Positions 32,727-43,422 of a DNA stretch of 64,000 bases are shown piece by piece. The DNA comes from Collybiopsis luxurians FD-317 M1 (taxonomy: Eukaryota; Basidiomycota; Agaricomycetes; Agaricales; Omphalotaceae): positions 1,527,297 through 1,591,296 of the forward strand of contig KN834750.1 of assembly GCA_000827265.1 (NCBI GenBank), read 5' to 3'. A model generated the notes under the pieces. The model worked only from the letters and a program-made list of their open reading frames with translations, searched no databases and was not told where the DNA came from. The stretch's first letter is position 1; the number at the start of each line of letters is the position of its first letter. Position numbers and translations under genes: made by a program.

Positions 32727-35219
32727 TTAACCGTCAACGTCGGTCCCAATCCAGCCACTGGGTAGGCTTGCCCTCTTCCCTTTTTTCGAGCCATACCTAT
32801 CTGCATATGACCCTGCACCATCCACAGACCACCTTCCTGTAATGGAGCCAGATGCAGTGGAATTTCTCGAGCGACTACTATCGCTAGTGAGATTGAGGTG
32901 TGGTGGCAAAGGGGGGACAGGCGGTATCTCGTCGGTGGGAGATTGTATAAACTTTCGGAGACTTCGTACTGACCGCATGGAGGACACAGACTGTTGGCGC
33001 TGCGGTTTTGGCCGAAGCATCTTTGCTAGATCGACTTCGTTCTCTGAAGATTCTTCTTCCTCCTCTGACTCTTCGACTTCGTCGCCGCTAGACGCAGATA
33101 TTGAGTATGAGGAGATCAGGTAACTGGCAGTGCCGGGGTTGGGGTCGCTATGAGAGGAACTAGGCAGAGGGGGCGAATGATTCGAATCCCATTCCGACAC
33201 GTTTAAGTAACCATTCTCTTTCGAACGCTCCGACCAGACTTCAGACCTGTGGTTCTGCGATGGTTGCTGCTGACGTGGCGAAGACAGAAACCAACGATCC
33301 ACGTTATCTTCTCCATCGGCTTCTACCACAATCATGACCCTAGAAAGACTCGGAGGCTCCTCTCCCGCTGCCTGGCGCGATTTGGATTTGGATTTGGACT
33401 TTGACTTGTCTTCCTTGCCCTTGCCCTTCATAGTCTTTCTGCGACCGCGATCCAGGTCCTCTGTGTATCCTCGACCATTTTTACCTCTCATCGAGCCGCT
33501 ACGACCACCGAAGCCAGAGCTGAAAGTATTTGGATTCGGACTAGCAGCTCTGCTCGCCGGTGCACTCCGACACATGACTTTTGCTCTCCAAATCTCGGTT
33601 TCACTAGCATTTGAACGCGAGGATCCTTCAAGTCGGGACATAAGCATTGGTCGAGGTCTACTTCCCGCATCATTACCGAGACCAATACTTGAGCTCATGT
33701 TCGCAGAATTTAAAGCTGCAAGAGGGGAAGGGTTAGTCGAGGCCCAATTCCAATGAGAGCGGTTGGTACGATCCGACAATCCGCTTCGGGATGAGAGAGC
33801 ACTACGAGCACTTCGGGTACGAGTAAGGTTATGATTATGATGGTGATGGTGATATCCGCGGTGTGAAGAATGAACTGCAGTCCTCGGTGCATCCGCAAGG
33901 GAGCCAGTTCGAGAAATGACACTCCTTGTCTGCCGAAGTTGTCTCAGAGCAGGAGACACCTCTTGCTGGATTCCATTGTTCGGATGCGGTTGACTCACAG
34001 CTCTTGAGCTTGCTGCCGGTCCTGAAATCAACGACGACGTTGAGGCGCCAAACAGCATTGTCTTAGCCACAGTTTCCAACCAGCTTCGGGGAACCTGGCG
34101 AGGTAAATTCGTGTCCTCCTCGCCTTCACCATTTCCTCTTGTGCGCCCCTCATAAACCGAATTGAAATCGTCATCTTCCTCGTCATCGCTGTAACGCCCA
34201 TTATTGCCGCTTTTACGCTTCGGCCGTCTTCTCCGATTATTGGCAGGTAAGGTTTGGGAACGCTGAAGATCAACACTAGGCACGTCTGGGACAGAGGCTA
34301 TGTGTCGCAAGTACGCTGTCGCACGCGACGGACGAGAGTCAAGTACCGTGTTGCTGTGGTGGGGTAATGGAAGTGATGGAGGGGGCATTCGTTTCGATGA
34401 ATTAGACTGACCGATTGATGTGTAAGAGTGGTTATTGTGAGTATAGTGGACTGAATTATCGACTTGCAAATGCAACAGGCCACCGGTTCGCTGGGGTCTG
34501 GGAGTAGCATCGTCGTCAACAAGTGGTGTATGATGATTCACTTTCTCCCTTCCTTGGCCCAAACCCCGCTTAGGTGATGGTGTAGGTGAGATAAGTGGAC
34601 TCTCTTTAGTCTCCTCTGTAGACCCCTCCCTCAAACTAGTCGACCTAGACCCCGGAATAAAGCCAGATAGAAATCCAACGACACCAGCAACTTTGCTCTT
34701 ACTACCAGAGCCACTGCCCCGAGCCTCCGTCAGCCGGTCTGTCTCGGGTGTGAAGATTCTCGTTTCTTTGTACCCAGCTTCCCGCAAAAGATCCTCGAAC
34801 GGTTCGTAGGTTTGTGACGTCCCACGGCGATGCAAAGGTGTTCGACCAAGGGCGAGGTGGGCGGGATACCGTGTTCCTGATCGACCCATTATGGCATTTC
34901 GCTGCTGTGCTGAGGGTGGAATACGACCGCGAGAGTGTCGGGATGGAGGAGTAGTAAACTGAGGCGGAGACCGGGATGTTGAAGCAAAGGAATTTGAGGA
35001 ATAATTTGATCCGGATGTGGATTGGGTAAGGGGTGGCGTAGAATTGAAGGAGGGGGAGGATGTATTTGAACGTAAGGTGCCTTTGGCCTAGATAAAGAAG
35101 GTTCGATGTCAATGTCAAATGCCACGACAGGAAGATCAGGCCAACAAGTGGAAATTTTTCATCGGTAAACGTACCCGGTGAGGTTGGATGCTCGGATTTT
35201 GCTGACCGAGGGCATGCAT
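32727..35219 (-). CDS. Ser/Arg-rich low-complexity protein (two exons)
   Basis: Exon 1 is 45 nt (35219-35175) and exon 2 spans 35087-32727, giving 801 residues. The start MHALGQQNPSIQPHR is joined by a canonical GT-AG intron to AKGTLRSNTSSP. Only a few segments look ordered: GTRYPAHLALGRTPLHRRG at about 92-110 and EPFEDLLREAGYKETRIFTP at about 115-134, which is the likely conserved core. The rest is Ser-rich with acidic clusters (a DDEEDDD-type run), a His-rich patch (HHHHHNHN) and a basic KSKSKSKSKS stretch that may act as a nuclear signal. I know no function; such proteins are agaric-specific. The downstream acidic patch EEEEESSENE and the C-terminal DRYGSKKGKRASLPSGW are also notable. Confidence 0.7.
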
Positions 35220-35957
35220 ATTGGTTTTCGCAGAAAAAGATGAGAGCAGAAGTTCTTTGCTTGTGGCTCTTTTTCCGGGTTCCTCTTCAAAAACCTATCC
35301 GGACGATGCACGTGAAAACACGTTGGCAAGAAGACAAGATATGGTGTATCGTTTGTTGTGATTGTAGTATATCCAAAATGTACTTGAAATTCCTCGGGCG
35401 CGCTGAAAATATCCAAAATAGCGTGCAAAAGATCGTTGGGCACTGCAAATATCGCCAAGAGATGAGAAACAAAGGAGACTTGGATGGTCCAAAGAGACTG
35501 CTCAATGGCGAGGCAGTAGCATAAGTAGGAGAAAGAACGGAGCTATAGAACAGGAAGAACTAAAGACCACCGAAGAAATTATGACAGAGCAGGAGCAAGG
35601 TAATTGGTAGGCCATAACGCCGAAACAACAGATTTCACAGGATCACATGACAAATAAATAATCAAAGACGCGTCGCGGATCCGAGGCGCGTCGGCTATAT
35701 CATTGCGGAGGCTGTGGAACTGGCTACACTGCGCCTCACGACCAAAAACTGGACTGTCCTGTGCATCCAACACTCTTCAAATCGTAGGGTACCGCCAGCT
35801 CGATCGTATTTCATGCGATCGACGAACGTTGGCAACTTGCAATCGGCAGCATTGAAATAATTCATTGATCAAGTGTCGAAACATTTAAACAGTCTTGTCC
35901 CTCAGAACTACATATTTGTCCCTTAAAACTACATACAGGTGTCTTCGATTTAATAGT
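35220..35957. other. intergenic region
   Basis: Upstream of the Ser/Arg-rich gene and downstream of the RNase gene. The 11-mer ATATCCAAAAT occurs twice (near 35368 and 35407). No gene is supported. Confidence 0.4.
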
Positions 35958-36589
35958 TTAAAGCTCGATAACATCCCTCAACTTTCTCCCACCATGGTGC
36001 TGTCCATGGTGTCCATGCTTCTTATGATGTTCTGCCGTTTCACCTGCATTATACGAAAATCACACAGCCAATTAACGCGTTTTTTATCAAACATAAAAGT
36101 CTAGTCCTCACCTGCACCAGGGACATACCTCCCCTTTCCTTTCACATTCATCGTATCGTCCGCGCACTCTGCAAACCCATTGTGCCTCTGACCATCGTGA
36201 GTGATGACCGCACAATACACCGCACTACTAAAGTCCTCTGCAATGCTCCCAATGACTACTCGGTCAGCGCCAGGGCTGCCACCATCATAGGTGTGCCCCT
36301 CGGTCTCGATTGGGAACTCGAGGTAGGGCTTGACTGCGTGAGGAAAATTGAACTTTTCATAGTCGTTGTAGGCGTGAGGGTATTTATCTTCGCCTGAGGG
36401 AAGGATGATTAATCAATTGTCAAGAATGAACCTGAACTCTGATCGTCGCGTTAACTTACCCAAGGTCTGCCCCTCGCTCGCCAACTGCAGTGCCCTGGTC
36501 GCTGCAGCATTGATGTCATCTTGACTGTAGGTAGTGCGGTTATCGCAGTTGCACCCGGTGGGCTCATAGTAAATGGTTGCTACGTCCAT
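35958..36589 (-). CDS. guanyl-specific ribonuclease (RNase T1/F1/U2 family), no signal peptide, His-rich tail
   Basis: Exons 36589-36460, 36393-36112 and 36043-35958 give 165 residues. The RNase T1 fold is evident from GCNCDNRTTYSQDDINAA, then YPHAYNDYE, YLEFPIE, GGSPGADRVVIG and YCAVITHDGQRHNGF. The catalytic set is complete: His of YPH, Glu of LEF, Arg of ADR and His of ITH. The family hydrolyses single-stranded RNA 3' of guanosine through a 2',3'-cyclic phosphate and is normally secreted. Here the first ATG begins at DVATIYYEP, directly at the mature domain, and no signal exon is visible between it and the TATA element. After the catalytic domain comes a tail with HHKKHGHHGQHH. Disulfide cysteines are fewer than in RNase U2. 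It is not of the ribotoxin (sarcin) subtype judged by its short loops. Confidence 0.85.
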
Positions 36590-36668
36590 GTGAAAACACA
36601 ACAAGAAATTAGTTACAAAGACAGAGGCGGTTGAGTTTTTCTGGGGAGAAAAGAAATCCCTTTGCTCT

Positions 36669-36675
36669 CTTTATA
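36669..36675 (-). promoter_or_regulatory. TATA box of RNase gene
   Basis: On the minus strand the sequence reads TATAAAG, 80-86 bp before the ATG at 36589. It limits how far upstream a missing signal-peptide exon could lie in the same transcript. Confidence 0.6.
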
Positions 36676-37297
36676 AGCTCTAGCCTAGAAAGATAAGAGT
36701 CTTTCCGAGGAGACGGGGGCAATGACAGAATTCAACGGTGTTATCCACGAACTCCCGTTGAATTGCTCGAGCGCCGAACATCACCCTATTTATGTCCTCT
36801 TGCTTGGGGAGCACTACAGTCCCTCCACCAATGTGCGTTGTAAGTACCCAAGCAGGCTGACTGTCAAGTCCTGAACCAGACTACCTACGTAAATGAGCAG
36901 ATTGTGTCCCAGAGGAGAGAGAGGATCCTGGGGAATGTAACTTTAATTGGCTTGCTCGATAGGAACGTTTGAAATCGTGAACTATAATTGGTTCTCTAAG
37001 AGATTTCTTGGGAGTCTTAATCAATGTTACGCAGCACCCATAAATCAGCTTCTAAAAAAATCAGAAAGTCTGCATCATTTTGACACGTTAAATAACTCAC
37101 TAAAATAATTATCAACGTCACCAGAGAGGGAGGGAAGGACACTCACTCAGAATATCTGAACGGACAAACCCCCGAAGCCCGTTGAGATATCCAAACATAC
37201 AGCTTAATGGAAAGAATGTGAAAAATAATTTACTATCAGCAGCAGATGATACTTGACGCTTTAAAAGTGATGCTGATACCATCACTCGTGTTCGTTC
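36676..37297. other. intergenic region
   Basis: About 620 bp between the RNase promoter and the 3' end of the aldolase gene. No coding or repeat feature was found. Confidence 0.45.
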
Positions 37298-38349
37298 CTA
37301 CAATTTATGTTCTCCCTTTGAATGCCATTCCTCTTCCTCTACATACGCCGCTAGACAAAACCATCCCATTTCCGGGGAGCCGATCTCCTCCCTTGTATCG
37401 AGGATATTCTTTTCTTCAGCAAAAACAAACTTTTCTCCTGAGCGTAAAGCCGAGTCTGCGAGTATCTGCGCTTTGGCACACACTGTAGAAATATTAAATT
37501 AGTGGTTCATCCAGAGATGAGACATCAACTTGCTCTCGAAACTAATTTGCCACCAAGCTGCCTCGTCTATAGATAATCTCCCAACGCTCAGCAAGCCGTG
37601 GTTTTGCAAGATCGCGACTTTGTGATGAGGACCAATGTACGATGCGATACGCGCGCCTTCTTGGTTATCGAATACCCCACCCGCAAAGGGAACAAGAGCC
37701 TGCTGCTCATAGAATGCACACGCATCTTGGGAAATCATATCAAGCGTACGATTGAGTGCAGAGAATGCCCTACATCGGTACATCATAAATAGCAAGATGG
37801 TATAAGAGGATGGCCGGCTTACTTTGTATACGGTGAATGCACATGCACCAAACTCTCTACCCCGCTCTCCGAGCCGCCTTTCTGATCTTTACCTCTGCCG
37901 GCGGCCTTGTACATCTGCGAATGAATACTTGTCGCTGAAGCGTCAACTGGTAAGACACCCTTCACAATCTCCCCATCCTCGACTCGGCATTGGATCAGGT
38001 CGGATTGGCGCATAAGAGCAAAGGATTTTCCTTGAGGATTGACCCAAAATGTGTCAGGCTCTACTGGATCACGGACAGAGCAGTGGCCAGCGACACCCTC
38101 CGCGAAACCAAATCGATGGAGGATTCGGAATACCAAAGCTAAATGTTCTTTTCGATAGACACGTTCTGCTTCTAAAGAAGTAAAACTGGGCATCACAGAC
38201 CGCGTCTTGCCCCGCTGAATGCTGGCAAATGGGGAAGCAGAAATATTTGTTGTGAATGGAAAGTTGCTAGCGGTACTGATTCTGCGAGAGTTAAGAATTC
38301 TGGAGTTATAGCGATAGGCATTTCGCAAAGAAGAGATGGGGAAGAACAT
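37298..38349 (-). CDS. class II aldolase/adducin-domain protein with mitochondrial-type leader
   Basis: Exons 38349-37823, 37769-37534 and 37482-37298 give 315 residues. Residues 1-53 are rich in Arg, Ser and Asn without acidic residues (ISSLRNAYRYNSRILNSRRI), a mitochondrial presequence type. A second ATG (38193) precedes the cytosolic-looking start MPSFTSLEAERVYRKEHLAL. The aldolase domain carries GVAGHCSVRDP, FWVNPQGKSFALMRQSDLI, SIHSQMYKA, LVHVHSPYTKAFSAL (HxH metal ligands) and VAILQNHGLLSVGRLSIDEA (third His). Family members include fuculose/rhamnulose aldolases and fungal proteins of unknown substrate. The last intron starts with GC (GAGA|GCAAGT), which is needed to join WWQISFE to CAKAQILAD. 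It is divergent to the MYND gene, ATG to ATG 196 bp apart. Confidence 0.9.
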
Positions 38350-38545
38350 TGCGGTTCGAGTAGAAGCTGTTATTCATTCAAATTGCAAGACTCAAATAGC
38401 CGAGGTCAGTTCAGGAATTCGGGAAAGCCGTTGTTACCGCCGCGGCGATTCTGATATGTTTGGCGCTAATGAACCACAATGGGCGCTAAACATACTGGGT
38501 GACTTTTTATTATCTGTCCGTTATTCATCTCTGTTATCAACCACT
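38350..38545. promoter_or_regulatory. bidirectional promoter with paired GGCGCTAA elements
   Basis: The 196 bp between the divergent aldolase and MYND start codons contain GGCGCTAA at 38462-38469 and again at 38482-38489, exactly 20 bp apart. They are flanked by inverted arms ATGTTT (38456-38461) and AAACAT (38488-38493). The first copy also reads TTTGGCGC. The factor is unknown. Confidence 0.4.
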
Positions 38546-39415
38546 ATGCTTTCCTCTTCCTCGTTAATTTCTCGGCCATTCTCTCCGTCGTACCCATCAG
38601 CTGAAGTCATAGCTCGTCTTTTAAGCAGCAAAGCACCTCCCAAAGTTCCAAGCCACCACAGGCATCCATCTTCGGATCCTCGGGAGCCCCTTAGAAAAGA
38701 GTTAGACCAATGTCAAACATGCTGGAGATCAAAGGAACCTGGCAGGCCTCTCATGAAATGTGCCGGTTGCCAAATCGAAAAGTACTGCGTACGTTGATCC
38801 GCTGTCGACTTGCGCTCTATTCATTGAATTATCAATCCCCTAACGTTGTATCTACAGAGTAAAGAATGCCAGAAAAAGTCTTGGCCAACGCACAAAGTCA
38901 AATGTAAACTGAATCGGAGGCTGCAGACTATGCCATCAGACGTTATGGATGCTTCGAAAGCTTTGCGGCTTTTTACAAGTAAGCATCGGCCCATCATGAC
39001 ACAATCTGTCGCTCGTTCTTTCGGTCTCCGCAACGACCCAGAGCGCTGTCTCCGGGACATTCTTGTCGTATATCTTTCGGATCGGCGGACAAGCAGCAGT
39101 TTCTCTTCCCGTCCAGAGACGTCCTTCTATGCTACAGACGCCCAGATATTACCCGTCGAGCAACTAGGCCAGCAGGCACTCGAAGTCAAGGCCCAGCTAC
39201 TCAGAGTCAACGAGGAAATGTGCAAAACGGGTCACTTGGGTGCTGTCTTTGTGTTGTTGATGTGCGCAGAACACAAGGTGACGAATGTGGCGCCTGTCGG
39301 TTTCGGAGAAGAAATTTTTGCCGACGAAGTGTTTGACGAGCGATTCGATATTTTCGTCGGAGTTGACTGGAAAACAGACTTGTTGAGACATATGAATGAA
39401 GGAATTGTTCTTTGA
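38546..39415 (+). CDS. MYND-type zinc-finger protein
   Basis: Exons 38546-38788 and 38858-39415 give 266 residues; an in-frame ATG at 38458 could add a short leader. The MYND finger spans the intron: CQTCWRSKEPGRPLMKCAGC, then IEKYCSKECQKKSWPTHKVKC, with all eight Cys/His ligands in the C-x2-C...C-x2-C...C-x3-C...H-x3-C spacing. MYND fingers bind proline-rich peptides in partner proteins. The 180-residue C-terminal part (RPIMTQSVARSFGLRNDPER, LMCAEHKVTNVAPVGFGEEI) resembles the agaric-specific region attached to many MYND proteins in mushrooms, where no enzyme domain is evident. Its role is unknown, but transcriptional or protein-scaffold functions are usual. Confidence 0.88.
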
Positions 39416-40103
39416 ATCCCGAGCGAAAGAAACATTGCATCGCACACACTGGGTAACGTTTGCCCACTTCCCCATGCTGTGTCGCCAGATTTCTGACTGC
39501 CTTCGTCAATCAGATCTATCTCCATCGACACTACTATGTATCATACACTATTGCATCGTCTGCACATCATTTTTGTTGCTCGAAATTCCCAGCTGGTCTA
39601 TGGACGGAGATGGGAAAACTGTTGTACTACCTCGCTCTACCTGATTTTTAGATTGACACCCTGACTCTTGGAAGAATTGCTCGTAAAGACACTACTGTAG
39701 GAAGAAACCCGGCGCCCGCGCGTTTGGCCAGCGCAGAGTCATTTGTAGCCTCATAGCTCTAACAATTCCCGGTCTAAATTATAAAATTCATTTATCGAGA
39801 ACTAGACCGCAATTACGTTATACTTAAATGACTGACTGCACTTAATGTAATATGTACGGATAGCGACATTTCAAAAAATTTTCCTGGCTTTTTGAGGTCA
39901 ATTTAGATGACCGGTTCGTAATAGAAATCAGCGCGAATGATGCGGGGCAATCTATGCTGGAAGATAAAGTTCGTGAGCCCTAATTAGTCTCCGAAACGCG
40001 TACAGATACTGCAATAGATACACTTGGTCAACAAGATCCCACCAGATTCCCACTCTATGATGTCTTTTTAGCGTGAAAGCATAGACAATTGAATGCTAAT
40101 TCT
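39416..40103. other. intergenic region
   Basis: Convergent 3' flanks of the MYND and HAP3 genes, AT-rich around 39770-39900. No gene or repeat was seen. Confidence 0.45.
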
Positions 40104-40754
40104 TCATTCTTCGTCTATCCTCTCTGAGCGACCACCGCCGGATGCAGTACCATGTTGATGCTACAGAGATAGAAAAGATATCAAGACTCAAATTCATCAT
40201 TGACTGAACGAGCTTACAGCCCTCAATTTAGCAAGATGGACCTTTAGACATTCCGCATAATTGTCAAAGCCTAGTGAGCCCATGGCGTACAAAATATCTT
40301 CACCGCCTATAGTTTTCCGTTTTTCCAGCTGACACTTTTCCGCGGCTTCGGATGTGATGAACGAAATGAATTCTGACACGCATCTATGCAAATGGAATCA
40401 GTTCGATCCCTCGCCCCCCCAAAAAAAATTCAAAATCAAAACTTACTCTTGCACGCATTCTTTCGCGTCTTTTGCAATTTTTGCTGTAGGTGGTACTGAA
40501 GCCTTCATTATCCGAGAAACGTTGGCAATCTCGAGTCAAAAAAAAAATGTGAATAGAGTTTCACAGAATGAACGGTATATACTCACAGGTAAATATCGAT
40601 CCTGCTCTCTGTATTCTCCAACTTCCTGCTCAGTAATCGGTGCAAGTTCCTCTACACCTTCGTCCGCCTGGTCCACCATCAAGCCATCCTCCTGTTCCCT
40701 CGGTGCAATGGGTGCAACAACTGGCGGAGTGGACACTGCTAGGCTCTCCGACAT
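40104..40754 (-). CDS. HAP3: HAP3/NF-YB subunit of the CCAAT-binding factor
   Basis: Exons 40754-40587, 40529-40447, 40383-40218 and 40160-40104 give 157 residues. After an acidic N-terminal tail, the histone-fold core begins [20 protein letters not shown] and continues [40 protein letters not shown] and [19 protein letters not shown], ending in a short Gly/Arg-rich tail. This is the canonical NF-YB core including the Cys used for DNA binding and the residues that pair with HAP5 (NF-YC). In fungi the HAP2/3/5 trimer plus HapX regulates respiration, iron use and nitrogen genes. The third intron contains a G7 run on the coding strand. The core is so conserved that the assignment is secure. Confidence 0.97.
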
Positions 40755-41188
40755 GATTCGAGGTCGGGGTCAGTTAATTTCTTCTGGATAGCTAAAAGAG
40801 CCGTTTTATTGCCGTACAAACGAGCCTTGACAACGAAACCAGTGACGGGCGAGAGAAGATATCGATTTCGTTTGGGAACTCTGTGTTGTTCATGTTTAAG
40901 CATGCGAATTGAGCGGGAGAGATTGGTCTAGACCGTCGTGTGTTTTTTCCCACCTCTCAAACGACAACGGCTCGGGCTGCCGCTTATCTCCGGTCAAAGC
41001 TGGTTTTATCGTCCTGAGAATTTACCAATCAACTCGTACATATTTCATTCTTGTCGTCCAAGAAGCTCAGCTAATCCTAACTTCTATGGGATAGTTTGCT
41101 GAGCTATTTTTAGACCGCTCTTAAGCAGTATCATGGAAGTTTGATTTTATACAATACATCTAATGTCTGATCCGAATAGCCCTAGGTT
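40755..41188. other. intergenic region
   Basis: HAP3 promoter and 3' flank of the next gene, about 430 bp. Nothing else was recognised. Confidence 0.45.
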
Positions 41189-42701
41189 CTACTTTTTTTT
41201 GGTATTCCAGCTTGACGACCCTGCAGCATTTGAGTCGACCTTGGAATTCCTCTCCCTGTACTCAGTGATTCGAGCAGAACGACGAAGGCGCGGAGGGACT
41301 GAATCGGAAACGGCTAAAGTAGTGTTTTCAAAAATGGGTGGTACATTGAATTTGAAACGAGAAGGAGAGCCACGACTTGTGGGAGAGCTGGATGGTAGCG
41401 GAGTCAAAGGGGAGGAAGATCGAGACTTGTCTCGACTCGGAGGTGGACTGCTCAGCGATGGGTCCTGGTTCTCTTTCGACTCGCTACTTAGAGGGCTAGA
41501 AAGGGAGCCCGAGGACAGAGGGGAAGAAACCATAGATGTCTTACTACTCGAAGTTCTCTGGACATTCATCGAATCTTTCGTCGAGCCGCAAGCTGAGGGA
41601 TGCGAAATGCTTTCCTCCGCAGGACTCTGCATCTCGATCCCTGGGGAACTTGAAGCCTCCGTCCTTTCCAATTTCTCAGGCGACGTTGAGGGGGATTCAG
41701 ATATGTTTCCCAAGGTGCGGTTTGTTACGTCGGAAAGGTTCGGATTTGTCTCACCTCGTCGAGAAAAAGAGCTCTGCTAATTTTGGGTCATCGGTAAGAA
41801 TCTTCCAGATTTCGTATGAATAAAATAACGGATGTTACTTACCGTAGAATGGTTGGAGACCTCCCTTATTGCCTCATTCCTAGTGGCTGCATCCGTTCTT
41901 CCAGACCCATTATCTTTTGTCGCAGTATGTTCGGCCCTTGGCTTCTTGGACGCAGATAAGTGGGACAAAAGAAGCTCAGCTTTCCGAAAAAGCATCCCTG
42001 ACAAGTCAGGGAATGATGAATTCTGATGAGTCGAAGGAGATTAGAACACGCAGGGATCAGAGACCAGTCACATAACTTACCTCGCCAACAGTTCTCCCAG
42101 CCTCCAACTCGTTAGTGCTATCCGGGACTGGCTTCGGAATCGACTTTTCTGGCTTGACGGTGCTAGCCTTATGGCGAACGGTTGAGGCCGACTTCGAATA
42201 TTTTCCAAGGCGCGCAATAGCTGAAGCCGCAGGAGGTAAAGATCCATCAATCGTGCCCTGGTCAATCGCATTATGAAACTCGACAAAGGCAAAGGGAGAC
42301 AAAGTCGTTTCGAATGGTCGATCAACTTTGCGCTCTGTTTCCATTTCTTTACTGGGAGATTGTCTAGACGTTTCTGTCACACTATGCTCGGAGCTTTCAG
42401 AGTCTGCGTCATCAAGCAGGATACTTCCAATATCATAGACTAAGGCCATTTCTCGCAACCTCTCCACGATGTCCGTCGCTCGACCAAGGTAGAAATCCTC
42501 ATTGTTAGTCCACAGATAGAAGAACGCAACATCAAAAGCATGCCTTGAGCCTGTCCAGCTTGCTTTGGACATCCAATCGTCAATCAAACGGCGGACGTCA
42601 GGATTTTCGACCAGCTGTTTCAACTGAATTTGCTCTATCTCCTGGAAAGATAAGTTTAGTAAACGTCCATGGGAGTTTCTGAGACCACTCACGTCCATCA
42701 T
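41189..42701 (-). CDS. uncharacterised Ser-rich protein (four exons)
   Basis: Exons 42701-42693, 42641-42081, 42022-41843 and 41776-41189 give 445 residues. Exon 1 encodes only Met-Met-Asp; the 51-nt intron after it is in frame and stop-free. Residues 4-80 form an ordered helical region (EIEQIQLKQLVENPDVRRLI, AFDVAFFYLWTNNEDFYLG, IVERLREMALVYDIG). The rest is disordered with Ser/Pro clusters, many SP sites suited to proline-directed kinases, a KSIPKPVPDSTNE patch, and a basic segment RLRRSARITEYRERN near the C-terminus. No domain is recognised. Two GGCGCGA elements lie about 200 bp upstream. Together with the SP sites, a cell-cycle-linked role is conceivable but is only inference. Confidence 0.7.
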
Positions 42702-43422
42702 AATTTTTTAGCCGAATGAGTGTCGAGTGTAACTCGAGAGAGAAAACGCCTTCTAAACTTCTAAGCCAAGAAAATAAGATTGGCTCCTATATAAAAGATC
42801 AGAAGTTCTTTGTGAAAGCATTATACTCACGAACATTTGAGTCATTGAAGGAGGCTCGAATGCGAACAAATGCAGTTTTCGGATCAAAGAATAACAACGA
42901 TTGGGGCGCGAGTGGCGCGACGTAAAAATTATGGCTCACGCAGCACGTGTATATCACACGGTGGCAGTGCCAGCGCCTAAATTCGATTTCGGGCTTGCCT
43001 CCCAGGGGCCATGCAATACCGAGGGTGATAAACTTTAGAAGGCTACTCTTTTTCCGCTGACAACTTTTCTGATATTTAAAAGTCTCTGCATATGCTCGAT
43101 AGAGTTTACTCATGTTGATCAAGCTTTGCAGAACCCTCTTACCTGACAACTTACCGATGACCGATTTCCGACAGCCACCGACTCCATTCTCTTGGACATT
43201 ATACAGTCAAGTGTAAGACACTCTTGTGCGCTCTGTATAGTCGCATTTATACATATTATCCCACTAGAAGTACCCATGTTCGCACAGCTGACTTTCTGCT
43301 GCATAGCTTATTCTCAGGATTGGCGTCACAGGATCGATTATCCAAAACACTAGAGAGACAACCTGGGATGATATAAGAGCGACGGTGCACAAAATAATGT
43401 GACCCTATCTTTCACTCTCAAG
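42702..43422. other. intergenic region between divergent genes
   Basis: About 720 bp. GGCGCGA occurs twice at 42905-42911 and 42914-42920. A 116-codon open stretch on the minus strand (43149-42799) lacks domain or splice support. Confidence 0.45.

Noticed and set aside
42799..43149. 116-codon open frame, minus strand
   Set aside because: Basic, hydrophobic composition without a domain; located in a divergent promoter region.
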